Assembly: GCA_021298355.1 (NCBI GenBank)
Contig: JAJTEH010000017.1
Location: forward strand, 1 to 49,398
Source: Flammeovirgaceae bacterium
GTDB lineage: Bacteria > Bacteroidota > Bacteroidia > Cytophagales > Cyclobacteriaceae
Length of the DNA stretch: 49,398 nucleotides
Direction: 5' to 3'
Made by a program: the position numbers and the translations under genes. The notes beneath the pieces are model-generated. The model ran no database searches and was not told the DNA's origin. It saw only the letters and a list, made by a program, of their open reading frames with translations. This document shows positions 27,789 through 35,358 of the stretch, piece after piece. Positions within the stretch are counted from its first letter, which is position 1; every line of letters starts with the position of its first letter.

Positions 27789-30361
27789 GAAAGTTTTTTT
27801 GACGCTAAACGCAAAAATGCGACCAATGCAAAATCACGTTGAAAATAGAATACAGGGAAAATGTTTTGTTCGGGAATGAACAGAAATGACAGCCGAGTGT
27901 GCGGTTGTGTTCTGGAAGGAAAAAAATTTTTATCAAAGGAAAAAGATAGTAAGAAACCGAACACAGAAATCTCTTGAAATATAAACAGCAAATCAATACT
28001 CTGTTTTACCAACTCAATTTCAATAAATCCATTTTGCACATCCCAATTACTGTGATAAAGAGAACGATCCATACTATACATTCCATTTATCTTTTTATAC
28101 ATCACAACTGTTTGGTTAAACCAATTTGCTTCGTTTTTGTAAGCAGGTAAATGTTTAGATTTCCATATACCATCTTTATCTTGATTGGTAAAAGTTAAAA
28201 ACTTTATAATTGCAAAATCTTTTGCATTAACAAATATTTCTCCCCAATACTCTTTTGGAGCTAATTGCAATGTATTAAAATGTTTAGGCTTTACACATTT
28301 AAAAGCTATACGGTACACTTCATCATCTGCATCCAAATCATTTTTTAAAATTTCAACTAGTTCAAACTGATACGTTCTCCATTTATTTGGGTTAAGAAAT
28401 GTATTTTTTCTATAATTTAATAAATCCAGAAAGGCAATTCCTGCCACAATTCTTTTATCGCTTTTCTCATACGAGACGGTATCTTGTGAAATACTATCAA
28501 TTAGAAATGTACTACTCTCGATTAAACTTGTTTCAATTTCATTAAGTCCCGGATAAGGAGAGAAGAAAGTATAACCATTGTTATCTACTTTAGATAAAAC
28601 ATTCACCATTACTTTCGTAGTAGAAGAATTTCTGCTCTTAATTATTCTACTAACTTTAATGGTAGAAGTGTACTTTGTTTGAAGGTAATTATTATTAAAA
28701 TTCTTAATAACATTTTTTAATATACTTTTTGCATCTAATCTCTCCCCTTTTACAACAACTGAATTGAGGGTTGTTACATCTGCTTCCAGAAACAATTGAA
28801 ATGGTTTAGCTGTAGACATACTCTTTTTGGTAAGAATCAGTTTCTTGTAACCAATACACGTTATAACTACAGTATCATTATTTAAAGATTCATAGAGTGT
28901 AAAATTTCCATTATCATCAGCAACTGTTCCTAAATTAGTATGTAGATAGGTTATATGTGCATATGAAACCGGGTTGCCAGATTTCTTGTCCAGTAATTTT
29001 CCTGCAAACTTCTTGTCGGTATTAATACTTCTGATGTACTCATTTTTATCAACTGAATTATTCGAATTACTCTTCTTGTTTTGCAAAGCTATGGTTTCAA
29101 TTGAATCTTCTTTTATATAAATGTTAGGCACTTTATATGAGCAGTTTACATGATTAGGAGTAATTTCTTTCGTATAGAAAAATGCATCAAAGGTTGTAGA
29201 CCACTTGTTGTAAATGCTAATGAATTCTAATGGTTTAGCGTTAAAAAAATTATTTGCTTGCGTTAATGGAATAAAAGCAAATTCGAAATTCAGATTGCTA
29301 AGGCTGTCTTCTATACTTTTTAAAGAAATTGGAACGGAAGAAGTTTTTGGAAAGAAACCGTATGTGCCCTTCGCTCCGCTAAATGCTATACTTGATAGTG
29401 CTGATTTCCCAAGAGAATCTGCTATTATTTTACCCATCGGAGTATATTCTTTTAATTCATCATTATCAACATAATCAAAACCTTTTGCAAAATGCGCTGA
29501 AGCTCCCCAACAAATTATTTTCCGATCTGGATATAATGCTTTTAAAAAAAGCAAATTATTAGCCATTTGCCGATCTCTGTTATTCGAGTTTTTAGCTTTC
29601 CATTCATTTTGATTAATTGACGATGGATTAAAATAATGATAATCGTGTGCTAAAGCTTTAACACTTTTTAGAATTTGAATCCAGAAGAAAGTGTCTTCCT
29701 CTTTCTTACTCTTGTCTAAACTAGATATTAAAAAATCAGAAATGCGATTAAATTTAATGTAGTCGAAATCTGTTGGCACATTAAACTGCTCTGCCATTAC
29801 TTCACAAATACTTGCCCAATAGGCAAGATCATCAGTATTGATGTCTATTTTCGTTTTTCTTACTATAGATTCAATATCATCCAGCATACTTTCACTTGCG
29901 TATTCACCAGAGAATTGAACATCAAATCCCACTACTTTCACATTTTGCTTCAAACTGTCTAGAAGTAAAAACAAAGGAGTCATTTGATCAGAGCAAGACC
30001 ATACGTTAAACAAACCATCTTTAATGGATTGCAGATAATCTTCACCATTCTTCATATTTTGATTTGCTTTCCACAAATCATATAGACCGCTCTCAAAAGC
30101 TATAATCGAAAACCCGTGTTTCTTAACTAATGCCTTAGCCAATTCTGTTTTGATTTTAAAAATGTTACCTTCTCCATGTGTAGGCTCACCTAGCATAACA
30201 ATGGAATGATCTTTAACTTTATCTGCAATTCTAAATAAAAAAGAATCATCATTTCCCTTATTTGCTAAGATGATGTCGTTTGTAATAAATTGCGCACGCA
30301 ATACTTTTGAATAAAGTAATAATGAGATTATAAAAAAATTCAAGATAAACTTACTTCCCAT
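27785..30361 (-). CDS. Erythromycin-esterase-like protein fused to a carboxypeptidase-regulatory-like domain
   Basis: 858 residues. A signal peptide (about 4-23) predicts export. Residues about 30-400 match the erythromycin esterase fold: MLGEPTHGEG with E59 and H62 in the position of the catalytic pair, FESG, VVGFDVQF and ICWGASAHF. A beta-sandwich domain of the CarbopepD_reg type follows (about 450-535: GKLLDKKSGNPVSYAHITYL...GTVADDNGNFTL), then a beta-rich region seen in outer-membrane-linked Bacteroidota proteins. The last 60 or so residues (after about 795) look unlike the family and may be read-through past a lost stop. The macrolide link is by family only; the substrate is unknown. It is the former direct neighbour of glmS before the Tn7-like insertion. 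Confidence 0.72.
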   Translation of the reverse strand: MGSKFILNFFIISLLLYSKVLRAQFITNDIILANKGNDDSFLFRIADKVKDHSIVMLGEPTHGEGNIFKIKTELAKALVKKHGFSIIAFESGLYDLWKANQNMKNGEDYLQSIKDGLFNVWSCSDQMTPLFLLLDSLKQNVKVVGFDVQFSGEYASESMLDDIESIVRKTKIDINTDDLAYWASICEVMAEQFNVPTDFDYIKFNRISDFLISSLDKSKKEEDTFFWIQILKSVKALAHDYHYFNPSSINQNEWKAKNSNNRDRQMANNLLFLKALYPDRKIICWGASAHFAKGFDYVDNDELKEYTPMGKIIADSLGKSALSSIAFSGAKGTYGFFPKTSSVPISLKSIEDSLSNLNFEFAFIPLTQANNFFNAKPLEFISIYNKWSTTFDAFFYTKEITPNHVNCSYKVPNIYIKEDSIETIALQNKKSNSNNSVDKNEYIRSINTDKKFAGKLLDKKSGNPVSYAHITYLHTNLGTVADDNGNFTLYESLNNDTVVITCIGYKKLILTKKSMSTAKPFQLFLEADVTTLNSVVVKGERLDAKSILKNVIKNFNNNYLQTKYTSTIKVSRIIKSRNSSTTKVMVNVLSKVDNNGYTFFSPYPGLNEIETSLIESSTFLIDSISQDTVSYEKSDKRIVAGIAFLDLLNYRKNTFLNPNKWRTYQFELVEILKNDLDADDEVYRIAFKCVKPKHFNTLQLAPKEYWGEIFVNAKDFAIIKFLTFTNQDKDGIWKSKHLPAYKNEANWFNQTVVMYKKINGMYSMDRSLYHSNWDVQNGFIEIELVKQSIDLLFIFQEISVFGFLLSFSFDKNFFPSRTQPHTRLSFLFIPEQNIFPVFYFQRDFALVAFLRLASKKLS

Positions 30362-30532
30362 CGTTTTTGCTGCCCGTATTAGATTTACTTTGACTCCAAA
30401 ATAAAAAGTACGAAGTCAGAAAACAAATTTTTAGCTCATTTTACAAAAATTCTATGCTAGAATTTTAACTAATTAGTTTTTAAATAAAATAATATTTGGC
30501 TACGTATTTAACTGAGTGTATTATTCTAAAAT

Positions 30533-30552
30533 AAAAAACGCCTCGTTATAGC
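30533..30552 (-). terminator. Distal half of the glmS terminator plus left target duplication
   Basis: AAAAAACGCCTCG at 30533-30545 is the complement of CGAGACGTTTTTT at 37215-37227, with one G-U pair on the RNA. Joined without the element they form a 13-bp stem with a TTATAG loop and a U-run for glmS transcription. ATAGC at 30548-30552 is the left copy of the 5-bp target-site duplication. Confidence 0.85.
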
Positions 30553-30634
30553 TGTAGTCAGATAATAGAGTTCTGGAAGGAAAAATAATAGAGTTATGGA
30601 AAGCTTACTTTTTGAGGATAATAGAGTTCTGGAA
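30553..30634 (+). repeat. Left end of the Tn7-like element with three TnsB-type sites
   Basis: The terminus TGTAGTCAG is followed by ATAATAGAGTTCTGGAA at 30562-30578, ATAATAGAGTTATGGAA (one change) at 30585-30601, and ATAATAGAGTTCTGGAA at 30618-30634. Spacings are 23 and 33 bp. Three dispersed sites match the known left-end plan of Tn7. Binding by a TnsB is inferred, as no TnsB is encoded here. Confidence 0.85.
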
Positions 30635-30832
30635 AAGTTATACTTAATGTATAATATGATTAATCCCTTTATAATCTAAAGTTCGTTGTTATTCTTTATG
30701 GGGTGTACCTATTGATGTGAACCGCACCAGTTTACCAGGCTTTGGGATTAGTGTAGCAAATAACAACATAATTTTGTGCTAGCAGAATTATCTAAATCAA
30801 CATTTGATTAAATGCTAGTTGTTTGCACTTAA

Positions 30833-31321
30833 TTTCTCATTTACCTTTTTCAAACCTCTAATAAAGAGATTCAAAATTTTCTTGAAAAAAATATCGAATT
30901 TGAAATTGGAAGCAATTTTGCCGACATCAATTTACCTGACACTTCTGGTGTTTACAAAAAGTTAAGTGATTACAAAGGGAATTATATTTTGTTAGATTTC
31001 TGGGGCTCGTGGTGCGGTCCTTGCATTAAAGAAAATGTTCAACTTGTTGAACTATACAAAACATATTACAATAAAGGATTCAGAGTTTATGCTGTTGGCG
31101 CAGAAAGCAGTAAGAAACAATGGAAGAATGGCATTAAAAAAGGAAAACTACCCTGGACAAATGTTTCTGATATTAGTGGCGGTAAAGGCGAAGTATTTGA
31201 TGTGTATGGTATTTTTGAATATCCATCTAACTTTCTCATCAATCCCGAAGGAAAAATAACCGCCAAGAATTTGAGAGGTGAAGTACTTAAAGAAACTTTA
31301 CAAAATATTTTTAATAATTAA
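30833..31321 (+). pseudogene. TlpA-like thioredoxin fragment, N-terminus missing
   Basis: The open frame from the preceding stop codon gives about 162 codons without an ATG; the first usual alternative start is TTG at 30989. The conserved sequence begins well before that TTG: EIGSNFADINLPDTSG, then ILLDFWGSWCGPC with the redox CxxC, and YPSNFLINPEGKI with the cis-proline region altered to YPS. TlpA/ResA-like proteins of Bacteroidota usually have an N-terminal signal peptide and often a DUF4369 domain, both absent here. It is most likely a 5'-truncated remnant carried in the element. A perfect 13-bp bidirectional terminator follows. Confidence 0.7.
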
Positions 31322-31348
31322 AAAGTTAATTAAAGAAAACGCCTGTTC

Positions 31349-31381
31349 AAACCCTTTACTTAAAAAGTAAAGGGTTTTTTC
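31349..31381. terminator. Bidirectional intrinsic terminator
   Basis: A perfect 13-bp stem AAACCCTTTACTT / AAGTAAAGGGTTT closes an AAA loop and is followed by TTT on the plus strand. It serves the TlpA fragment (plus) and overlaps the last codons and stop of the phosphatase gene (minus). Such a long perfect stem suits termination in both directions. Confidence 0.8.
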
Positions 31382-32522
31382 CGCTATGATCAACTCTGTA
31401 ATATTTCATTTTATCTATTAATAGTGCTTGCGAATTTCGCGATGGAAAATAACTATATTGATCTTGCGGATGTAATACATCAATTGCAAAAAGTTTACCA
31501 TTGAATAATCTGTTGACTTCCTCCTGAATGGTATGACCAACAATGATATGATTCACTTCGAATTTATTCAAAATTAAATCAAGTGATTCTTCTTTAAAGT
31601 CTGAATCGAAATATCCTCGATACCAACAAACACCGGTCTGATTACTTTTTACTAATTTCACGCTATCAGGTTCAGTACTTTGATATGGAAATACTCGATA
31701 AGAATTTTTTACAATTGTATTGATAGCATCTAAGCTAAAATTGTACTTAACTATATCAGGATGCAATCCACCATGAACAAAAAGATTGTCATTTATTTTT
31801 ACTAAAACATTCTTGCTCTCTAGCCAACGTCCAAGAAATGATTGATTATTATATAATTCAAATTGTTGTCTTCCTAAAATACCAGCAGTTTGCAGATACT
31901 TTTGAGATGCTGCATAATAATCTCCATATAAATTTTTTAACTCGTGGTTGCCTAAAATATAATGCACATATCCGCCCTTCTCTCTTGCCTGAACTTCTAA
32001 TTTGTAGATAAACCAAAGAGTCTGTGTTACAAAAGATCCTCTGTCTACAAAATCGCCTAACAAAACTAAATGGCCGGCTCCGAATGTCCAGTTTAAATTA
32101 GAATCAATTACATTATTATTAGTTAAAAGCTTTCTTAAGGTATTAAAGTTTCCTTCCATATCAGAAACAGCAAATATTTTATTATGAGTATTAAATGACA
32201 GTGAATCTTCAATCATCAAATTTTGTATTGGAACACTAAAATGAGTTGAATCCAAAGGATAATAACAGTTTACTTCCTTCAATTCATTTGAATGTAATTT
32301 CATTCTTTTTACAATGTGTTGGTTCTTTTCTACCTGCTGGATAAAATCAATTTGTAATGTGTCGTTAGTATACCAGGTAATATGCGGGCCTTCATTATGT
32401 AAACTTATTGCCATAACATTTCCATTGTAAGCTAAACTAAAGCCAAATATCAACATGTATAAAATTGTAGCAATCCCAAATAAAATAACAGTGAAAGCAA
32501 TATGCTTAAAGTATAGTTTCAT
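31356..32522 (-). CDS. Membrane-anchored metallophosphoesterase (PPP-type)
   Basis: 388 residues. An N-terminal membrane helix (about 9-30) anchors a periplasmic or outward-facing domain. The binuclear metal motifs are visible in order: AVSDMEGNFNTL (the GDxHG equivalent, with E replacing H), LLGDFVDRG, ILGNHELKN, NLFVHGGLHP and IIVGHT. This is the Ser/Thr-phosphatase-like branch of the calcineurin superfamily. The Glu in place of the first His is seen in Shewanella-like phosphatases, from memory. It is divergent from the LytS/LytTR pair and is cargo of the element. The substrate is unknown. Confidence 0.8.
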   Translation of the reverse strand: MKLYFKHIAFTVILFGIATILYMLIFGFSLAYNGNVMAISLHNEGPHITWYTNDTLQIDFIQQVEKNQHIVKRMKLHSNELKEVNCYYPLDSTHFSVPIQNLMIEDSLSFNTHNKIFAVSDMEGNFNTLRKLLTNNNVIDSNLNWTFGAGHLVLLGDFVDRGSFVTQTLWFIYKLEVQAREKGGYVHYILGNHELKNLYGDYYAASQKYLQTAGILGRQQFELYNNQSFLGRWLESKNVLVKINDNLFVHGGLHPDIVKYNFSLDAINTIVKNSYRVFPYQSTEPDSVKLVKSNQTGVCWYRGYFDSDFKEESLDLILNKFEVNHIIVGHTIQEEVNRLFNGKLFAIDVLHPQDQYSYFPSRNSQALLIDKMKYYRVDHSGKNPLLFK

Positions 32523-32660
32523 AATATTTTTTTGGCAATGCTAATAAATATGTGAACGATGATTTTTAAAATGTGACAAAACCACATCTTCATGTGACGA
32601 TCATCTAAATTGTAGTGATGTAAATATTTACTTAATCTAGTTTTAAACTCTTATTATCAA

Positions 32661-32668
32661 TATTTTTG
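32661..32668 (+). promoter_or_regulatory. Candidate -7 box of the cargo two-component operon
   Basis: TATTTTTG matches the Bacteroidota -7 consensus TAnnTTTG. It lies only 4 bp before the ATG at 32673. If used, transcription would begin at or next to the start codon, giving a leaderless message. No clear -33 TTG was found at the right distance, so confidence is modest. Confidence 0.4.
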
Positions 32669-32672
32669 TACA

Positions 32673-33434
32673 ATGAGAGCGCCATACTCTACCAAAAACA
32701 TAATCATATCGATAACTGTAGTGGTTATCTCAGCCATCGCTTTAACTTTTATTGAACCATACGAACCGCTATTCACCATCGTTGGCGGTATTTACTTATT
32801 ATTCATAATTCTATTTACGATAAAGTTCATTCGCTTTTTGGCAGATTACCAAAAACAGCAAAAACTTGCTCAGTTACAATTATTACAAAGCCAGATAATG
32901 CCGCACTTTTTATTTAATACATTAAATTTAATTTATGGTAATCAGGAAAGTAATCCAGATAAATCTAAGGAAACAATTTTACTATTATCTGATTTACTCC
33001 GCGTTGGATTATATGAAACTAAAAAAAATAAATATTCACTAAAAGAAGAGATTTCCTTTATTGAAAACTACATAAAATTATATCAGCACAGGTACCCAGA
33101 TATGAAAACCGTTTCATTTAATATTAACATCGACAAAAACGATGCACGAATTGTGCCGCTTATTTTATTTCCACTGGTTGAAAATGCTTTTAAACATGGA
33201 TTAGAAAGAGATGTTGCAAATACAAATATTTCGGTTTGTATTACGTTACGTAATAATGATTTACAATTTTCTATTAACAATGATTTTAAACCTTATACAA
33301 TGCCACGCCAAAGCGGAATTGGATTATCTAATTTAAAGGAGAGATTGAACATCATATATAAAAACAATTTTAAAATTGAAATTAATGAAGATGCTTCAAC
33401 ATATAAATCGACATTAACTTTAAATCTATCATGA
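32673..33434 (+). CDS. LytS-type sensor histidine kinase
   Basis: 253 residues. Two membrane helices (about 9-27 and 33-51) with almost no periplasmic loop, then the His_kinase domain with the phospho-accepting H78 in IMPHFLFNTLN and an ATPase part (PLVENAFKHG, GIGLSNLKERL). With no large sensory domain, signal detection probably occurs in or at the membrane. The stop overlaps the start of the LytTR regulator by 4 bp. It is cargo of the Tn7-like element and could respond to cell-surface or membrane state (inference). Confidence 0.88.
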   Translation: MRAPYSTKNIIISITVVVISAIALTFIEPYEPLFTIVGGIYLLFIILFTIKFIRFLADYQKQQKLAQLQLLQSQIMPHFLFNTLNLIYGNQESNPDKSKETILLLSDLLRVGLYETKKNKYSLKEEISFIENYIKLYQHRYPDMKTVSFNINIDKNDARIVPLILFPLVENAFKHGLERDVANTNISVCITLRNNDLQFSINNDFKPYTMPRQSGIGLSNLKERLNIIYKNNFKIEINEDASTYKSTLTLNLS

Positions 33435-34117
33435 AAGGAATCGTTGTAGATGATGAACCAATCGCACACGAAATAATTTCTGATTATTGTAAAAAATCAG
33501 ATGATATCCAGATTGTAGGTTGTTTTCAAAATCCTGTTGAAGCTATTAGTTTTTTAAATAATAATTCGGTTGATCTTATTTTTCTTGATATTAATATGCC
33601 TGAACTAAATGGCATTGAGTTCAGCAAAGCACTTATTCATCCGTATAAAATTATTGTAACAACGGCACACGAAGATTTTGCACTTGAAAGCTTTAACTTT
33701 GGCGCTATCGATTATCTTTTAAAACCCTTTAGCTTTTCTCGCTTTTTAAAAGCAGTCGGCAAAGCAAAACAATACCAACCTAGCGGAATCACATCAAAAA
33801 CAAATACGAATGAAACAATACATATCAGAGCAAACAGAAAGCATATTCTAATCAAATCTTCTTCAATTGTATATATCAAATCTTATGGGAATTACTGTAA
33901 GGTCATAACTGAAAGTGAAATATTAATAACCAGAGAAACTTTAACTCACTTCATTTCTATTTTATCTAATCAAGAATTCATTCAAATACATAAGTCGTTT
34001 ATAGTAAATAAGCATTTTGTCCGATCCGTCAATCAGGCAAACGTAGCATTAACCACTATCAATTTACCAATAGGAAAAAGTTACAGAGAGAATGTCATGC
34101 TGTCATTTAATTTTTAG
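33431..34117 (+). CDS. LytTR-family response regulator, partner of the LytS kinase
   Basis: 228 residues. Receiver with DDEP at 7-10, D53 in FLDINMPELNG and K in LLKPF. LytTR DNA-binding domain (about 128-228) with KSYGNYCKVITES and FIQIHKSFIVNK. It is translationally coupled to the kinase. Only the divergent phosphatase gene and genes of unknown role are nearby as possible targets. It is more distant in sequence from the two LytTR regulators of the polysaccharide locus than those are from each other. Confidence 0.9.
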   Translation: MKGIVVDDEPIAHEIISDYCKKSDDIQIVGCFQNPVEAISFLNNNSVDLIFLDINMPELNGIEFSKALIHPYKIIVTTAHEDFALESFNFGAIDYLLKPFSFSRFLKAVGKAKQYQPSGITSKTNTNETIHIRANRKHILIKSSSIVYIKSYGNYCKVITESEILITRETLTHFISILSNQEFIQIHKSFIVNKHFVRSVNQANVALTTINLPIGKSYRENVMLSFNF

Positions 34118-34146
34118 ATTTCTCCATGAATCTATTAATACCATCA

Positions 34147-34638
34147 TCAGTTACTTCTCTTAATAACCAAATTTCTGAAATATGCTTCCGTTTCAGGGCC
34201 AATCCAAAGCCCTATCTTTCCATTAAGTTTTTCTCCATGCTTCAAATCTGAAACGATTAAAGTTGGTTCAAGAGCATCATTGATAAATAACTTGGCCATA
34301 GCATCGCATATTTCAATTCTCATTTTAATCCATTCACCAGCACCAATATCTACGTAGGACTCATATTTTTCAGGAAACTCTTTTCTTAATTTATGCCACG
34401 GATAATGAGGAATTGAAACATATTGTGCAGTATGATTTCTTCTTACCTGATCTAAAGCTCTTCCGTTAGTAGGACGTAAATAGAAGCATTCAAATTGACT
34501 ATTATCATCGCTTATGCGAAAGGCAATGCCAACAAATCCTCTTGCTGCCTCGGATGCCTGCTTCATGGGTTGTCCGGCTAGGGTTATTTCAATTACGCCA
34601 TTGTGAAAAATGTAATTAGCAAAGCGGAACGCATACAT
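34147..34638 (-). CDS. DUF1080/concanavalin-like beta-sandwich protein, probably N-terminally shortened
   Basis: 163 residues. The sequence FHNGVIEITLAG, GFVGIAFRISDDNSQFECFYLRP, GEWIKMRIEI, AKLFINDA and GKIGLWIGPETEAYFRNL follows the 3-keto-disaccharide-hydrolase-like (DUF1080) beta-sandwich. Exported relatives carry a signal peptide and a first strand that are not visible here. The frame is open upstream but lacks a plausible signal peptide, so the gene may be truncated or moved without its start. It follows the AraC fragment by about 25 bp on the same strand. Its substrate is likely a glycan (inference). Confidence 0.6.
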   Translation of the reverse strand: MYAFRFANYIFHNGVIEITLAGQPMKQASEAARGFVGIAFRISDDNSQFECFYLRPTNGRALDQVRRNHTAQYVSIPHYPWHKLRKEFPEKYESYVDIGAGEWIKMRIEICDAMAKLFINDALEPTLIVSDLKHGEKLNGKIGLWIGPETEAYFRNLVIKRSN

Positions 34639-34663
34639 GGTACATATTAAGGGTAGCTGTTTA

Positions 34664-34900
34664 TCAATCCTCCTGAATCTGTATGTGTTTTTGTTTCAGA
34701 TAAAGGGTGGGGGTTAGACCTGTAGCATTTTTAAAATTACGATAAAAAGCCGTCTTGGAGTTAAAGCCACATTCAAATGCCAAGCCAAGCAGCGTGTACT
34801 TTTGATTTTCGGGCTGGGCTACTAGCCTTTTGAACTCGTCTATTCGCAAGCCGTTGATAAAATCATAAAATGTTTTTGACTCCATTGAGTTAACTGACAC
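34664..34900 (-). pseudogene. AraC-family transcription factor fragment (DNA-binding end only)
   Basis: About 78 residues from a GTG at 34900 (or 73 from ATG 34885). The sequence TFYDFINGLRIDEFKRL, LLGLAFECGFNSKTAFYRNF and TGLTPTLYLKQ is the second half of an AraC HTH domain. The first recognition helix and any sensory part are missing. The coding similarity stops where the internal repeat region begins (about 34,919). This suggests the gene was cut when that region was formed or inserted. It may still be translated but should not bind DNA normally. Confidence 0.75.
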
Positions 34901-34918
34901 AGTTTAATTTACAGACCC

Positions 34919-35358
34919 TTTGTAAGATCTAACTGCTATCAATCTTTACTGAAGCTTATAAATTTTGTAAATAAAATAAATTTTTAATCACAATACCATT
35001 CTCTTTAGTAATGACAAATCCAGAACTATTTTTATGGTATCCAAAACTATTCTGTAACTGTCCAAAACTTTAATCTACAATCACAAGTTTCAAACTTTAT
35101 TATTTTGGTTTCAAACTTTATTATTTTGGTTTCAAACTTTATTATCTTCTGTCACTAATCATTTATAAGATCTAACTGCTATCAATCTTTACTGAAGCTT
35201 ATAAATTTTGTAAATAAAACAAATTTTTAATCACAATACCCTTCTCGATCTTTAGTAACGACAAATCCAGAACTCTTTTTATGGTATCCAAAACTATTCT
35301 GTGATTGTCCAAAACATTAATCTACAGTCACAGTAGCAAACGTTATTATTTTCTGTCA
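34919..35358. repeat. Tandem ~245-bp duplication with phased right-end-like sites
   Basis: Copy A (about 34,919-35,159) and copy B (about 35,160-35,358) share nearly the whole sequence from TAAGATCTAACTGC to TTCTGTCA. Copy A holds sites with core CCARAACT at 35019, 35040 and 35061 and three tandem TTTCAAACTTTATTATTTTGG units at 35088, 35109 and 35130. Copy B has 35266, 35287, 35308 and one unit near 35334. Spacing is 21 bp within each group. All point the same way as the right-end repeat TTCCAGAACTCTATTAT. Each copy ends TTATTATYTTCTGTCA, similar to the true right tip CTATTATCTTTTTACA. No gene is seen in this stretch. Confidence 0.85.

Noticed and set aside
27785-30552. An older Tn7-like insertion left of the element
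   Set aside because: The second terminator arm sits directly at the left flank, so the site was intact before this element entered. No end repeats occur further left.
30680-30780. Minus-strand frame of about 26 codons ending in LVRFTSIGTPHKE as a gene
   Set aside because: It is too short and has no supported family; kept only as a possible remnant.
35088-35150. Three 21-bp tandem repeats as a CRISPR array
   Set aside because: The units are contiguous, with no variable spacers, and no cas gene is present. They fit transposon-end-like sites better.
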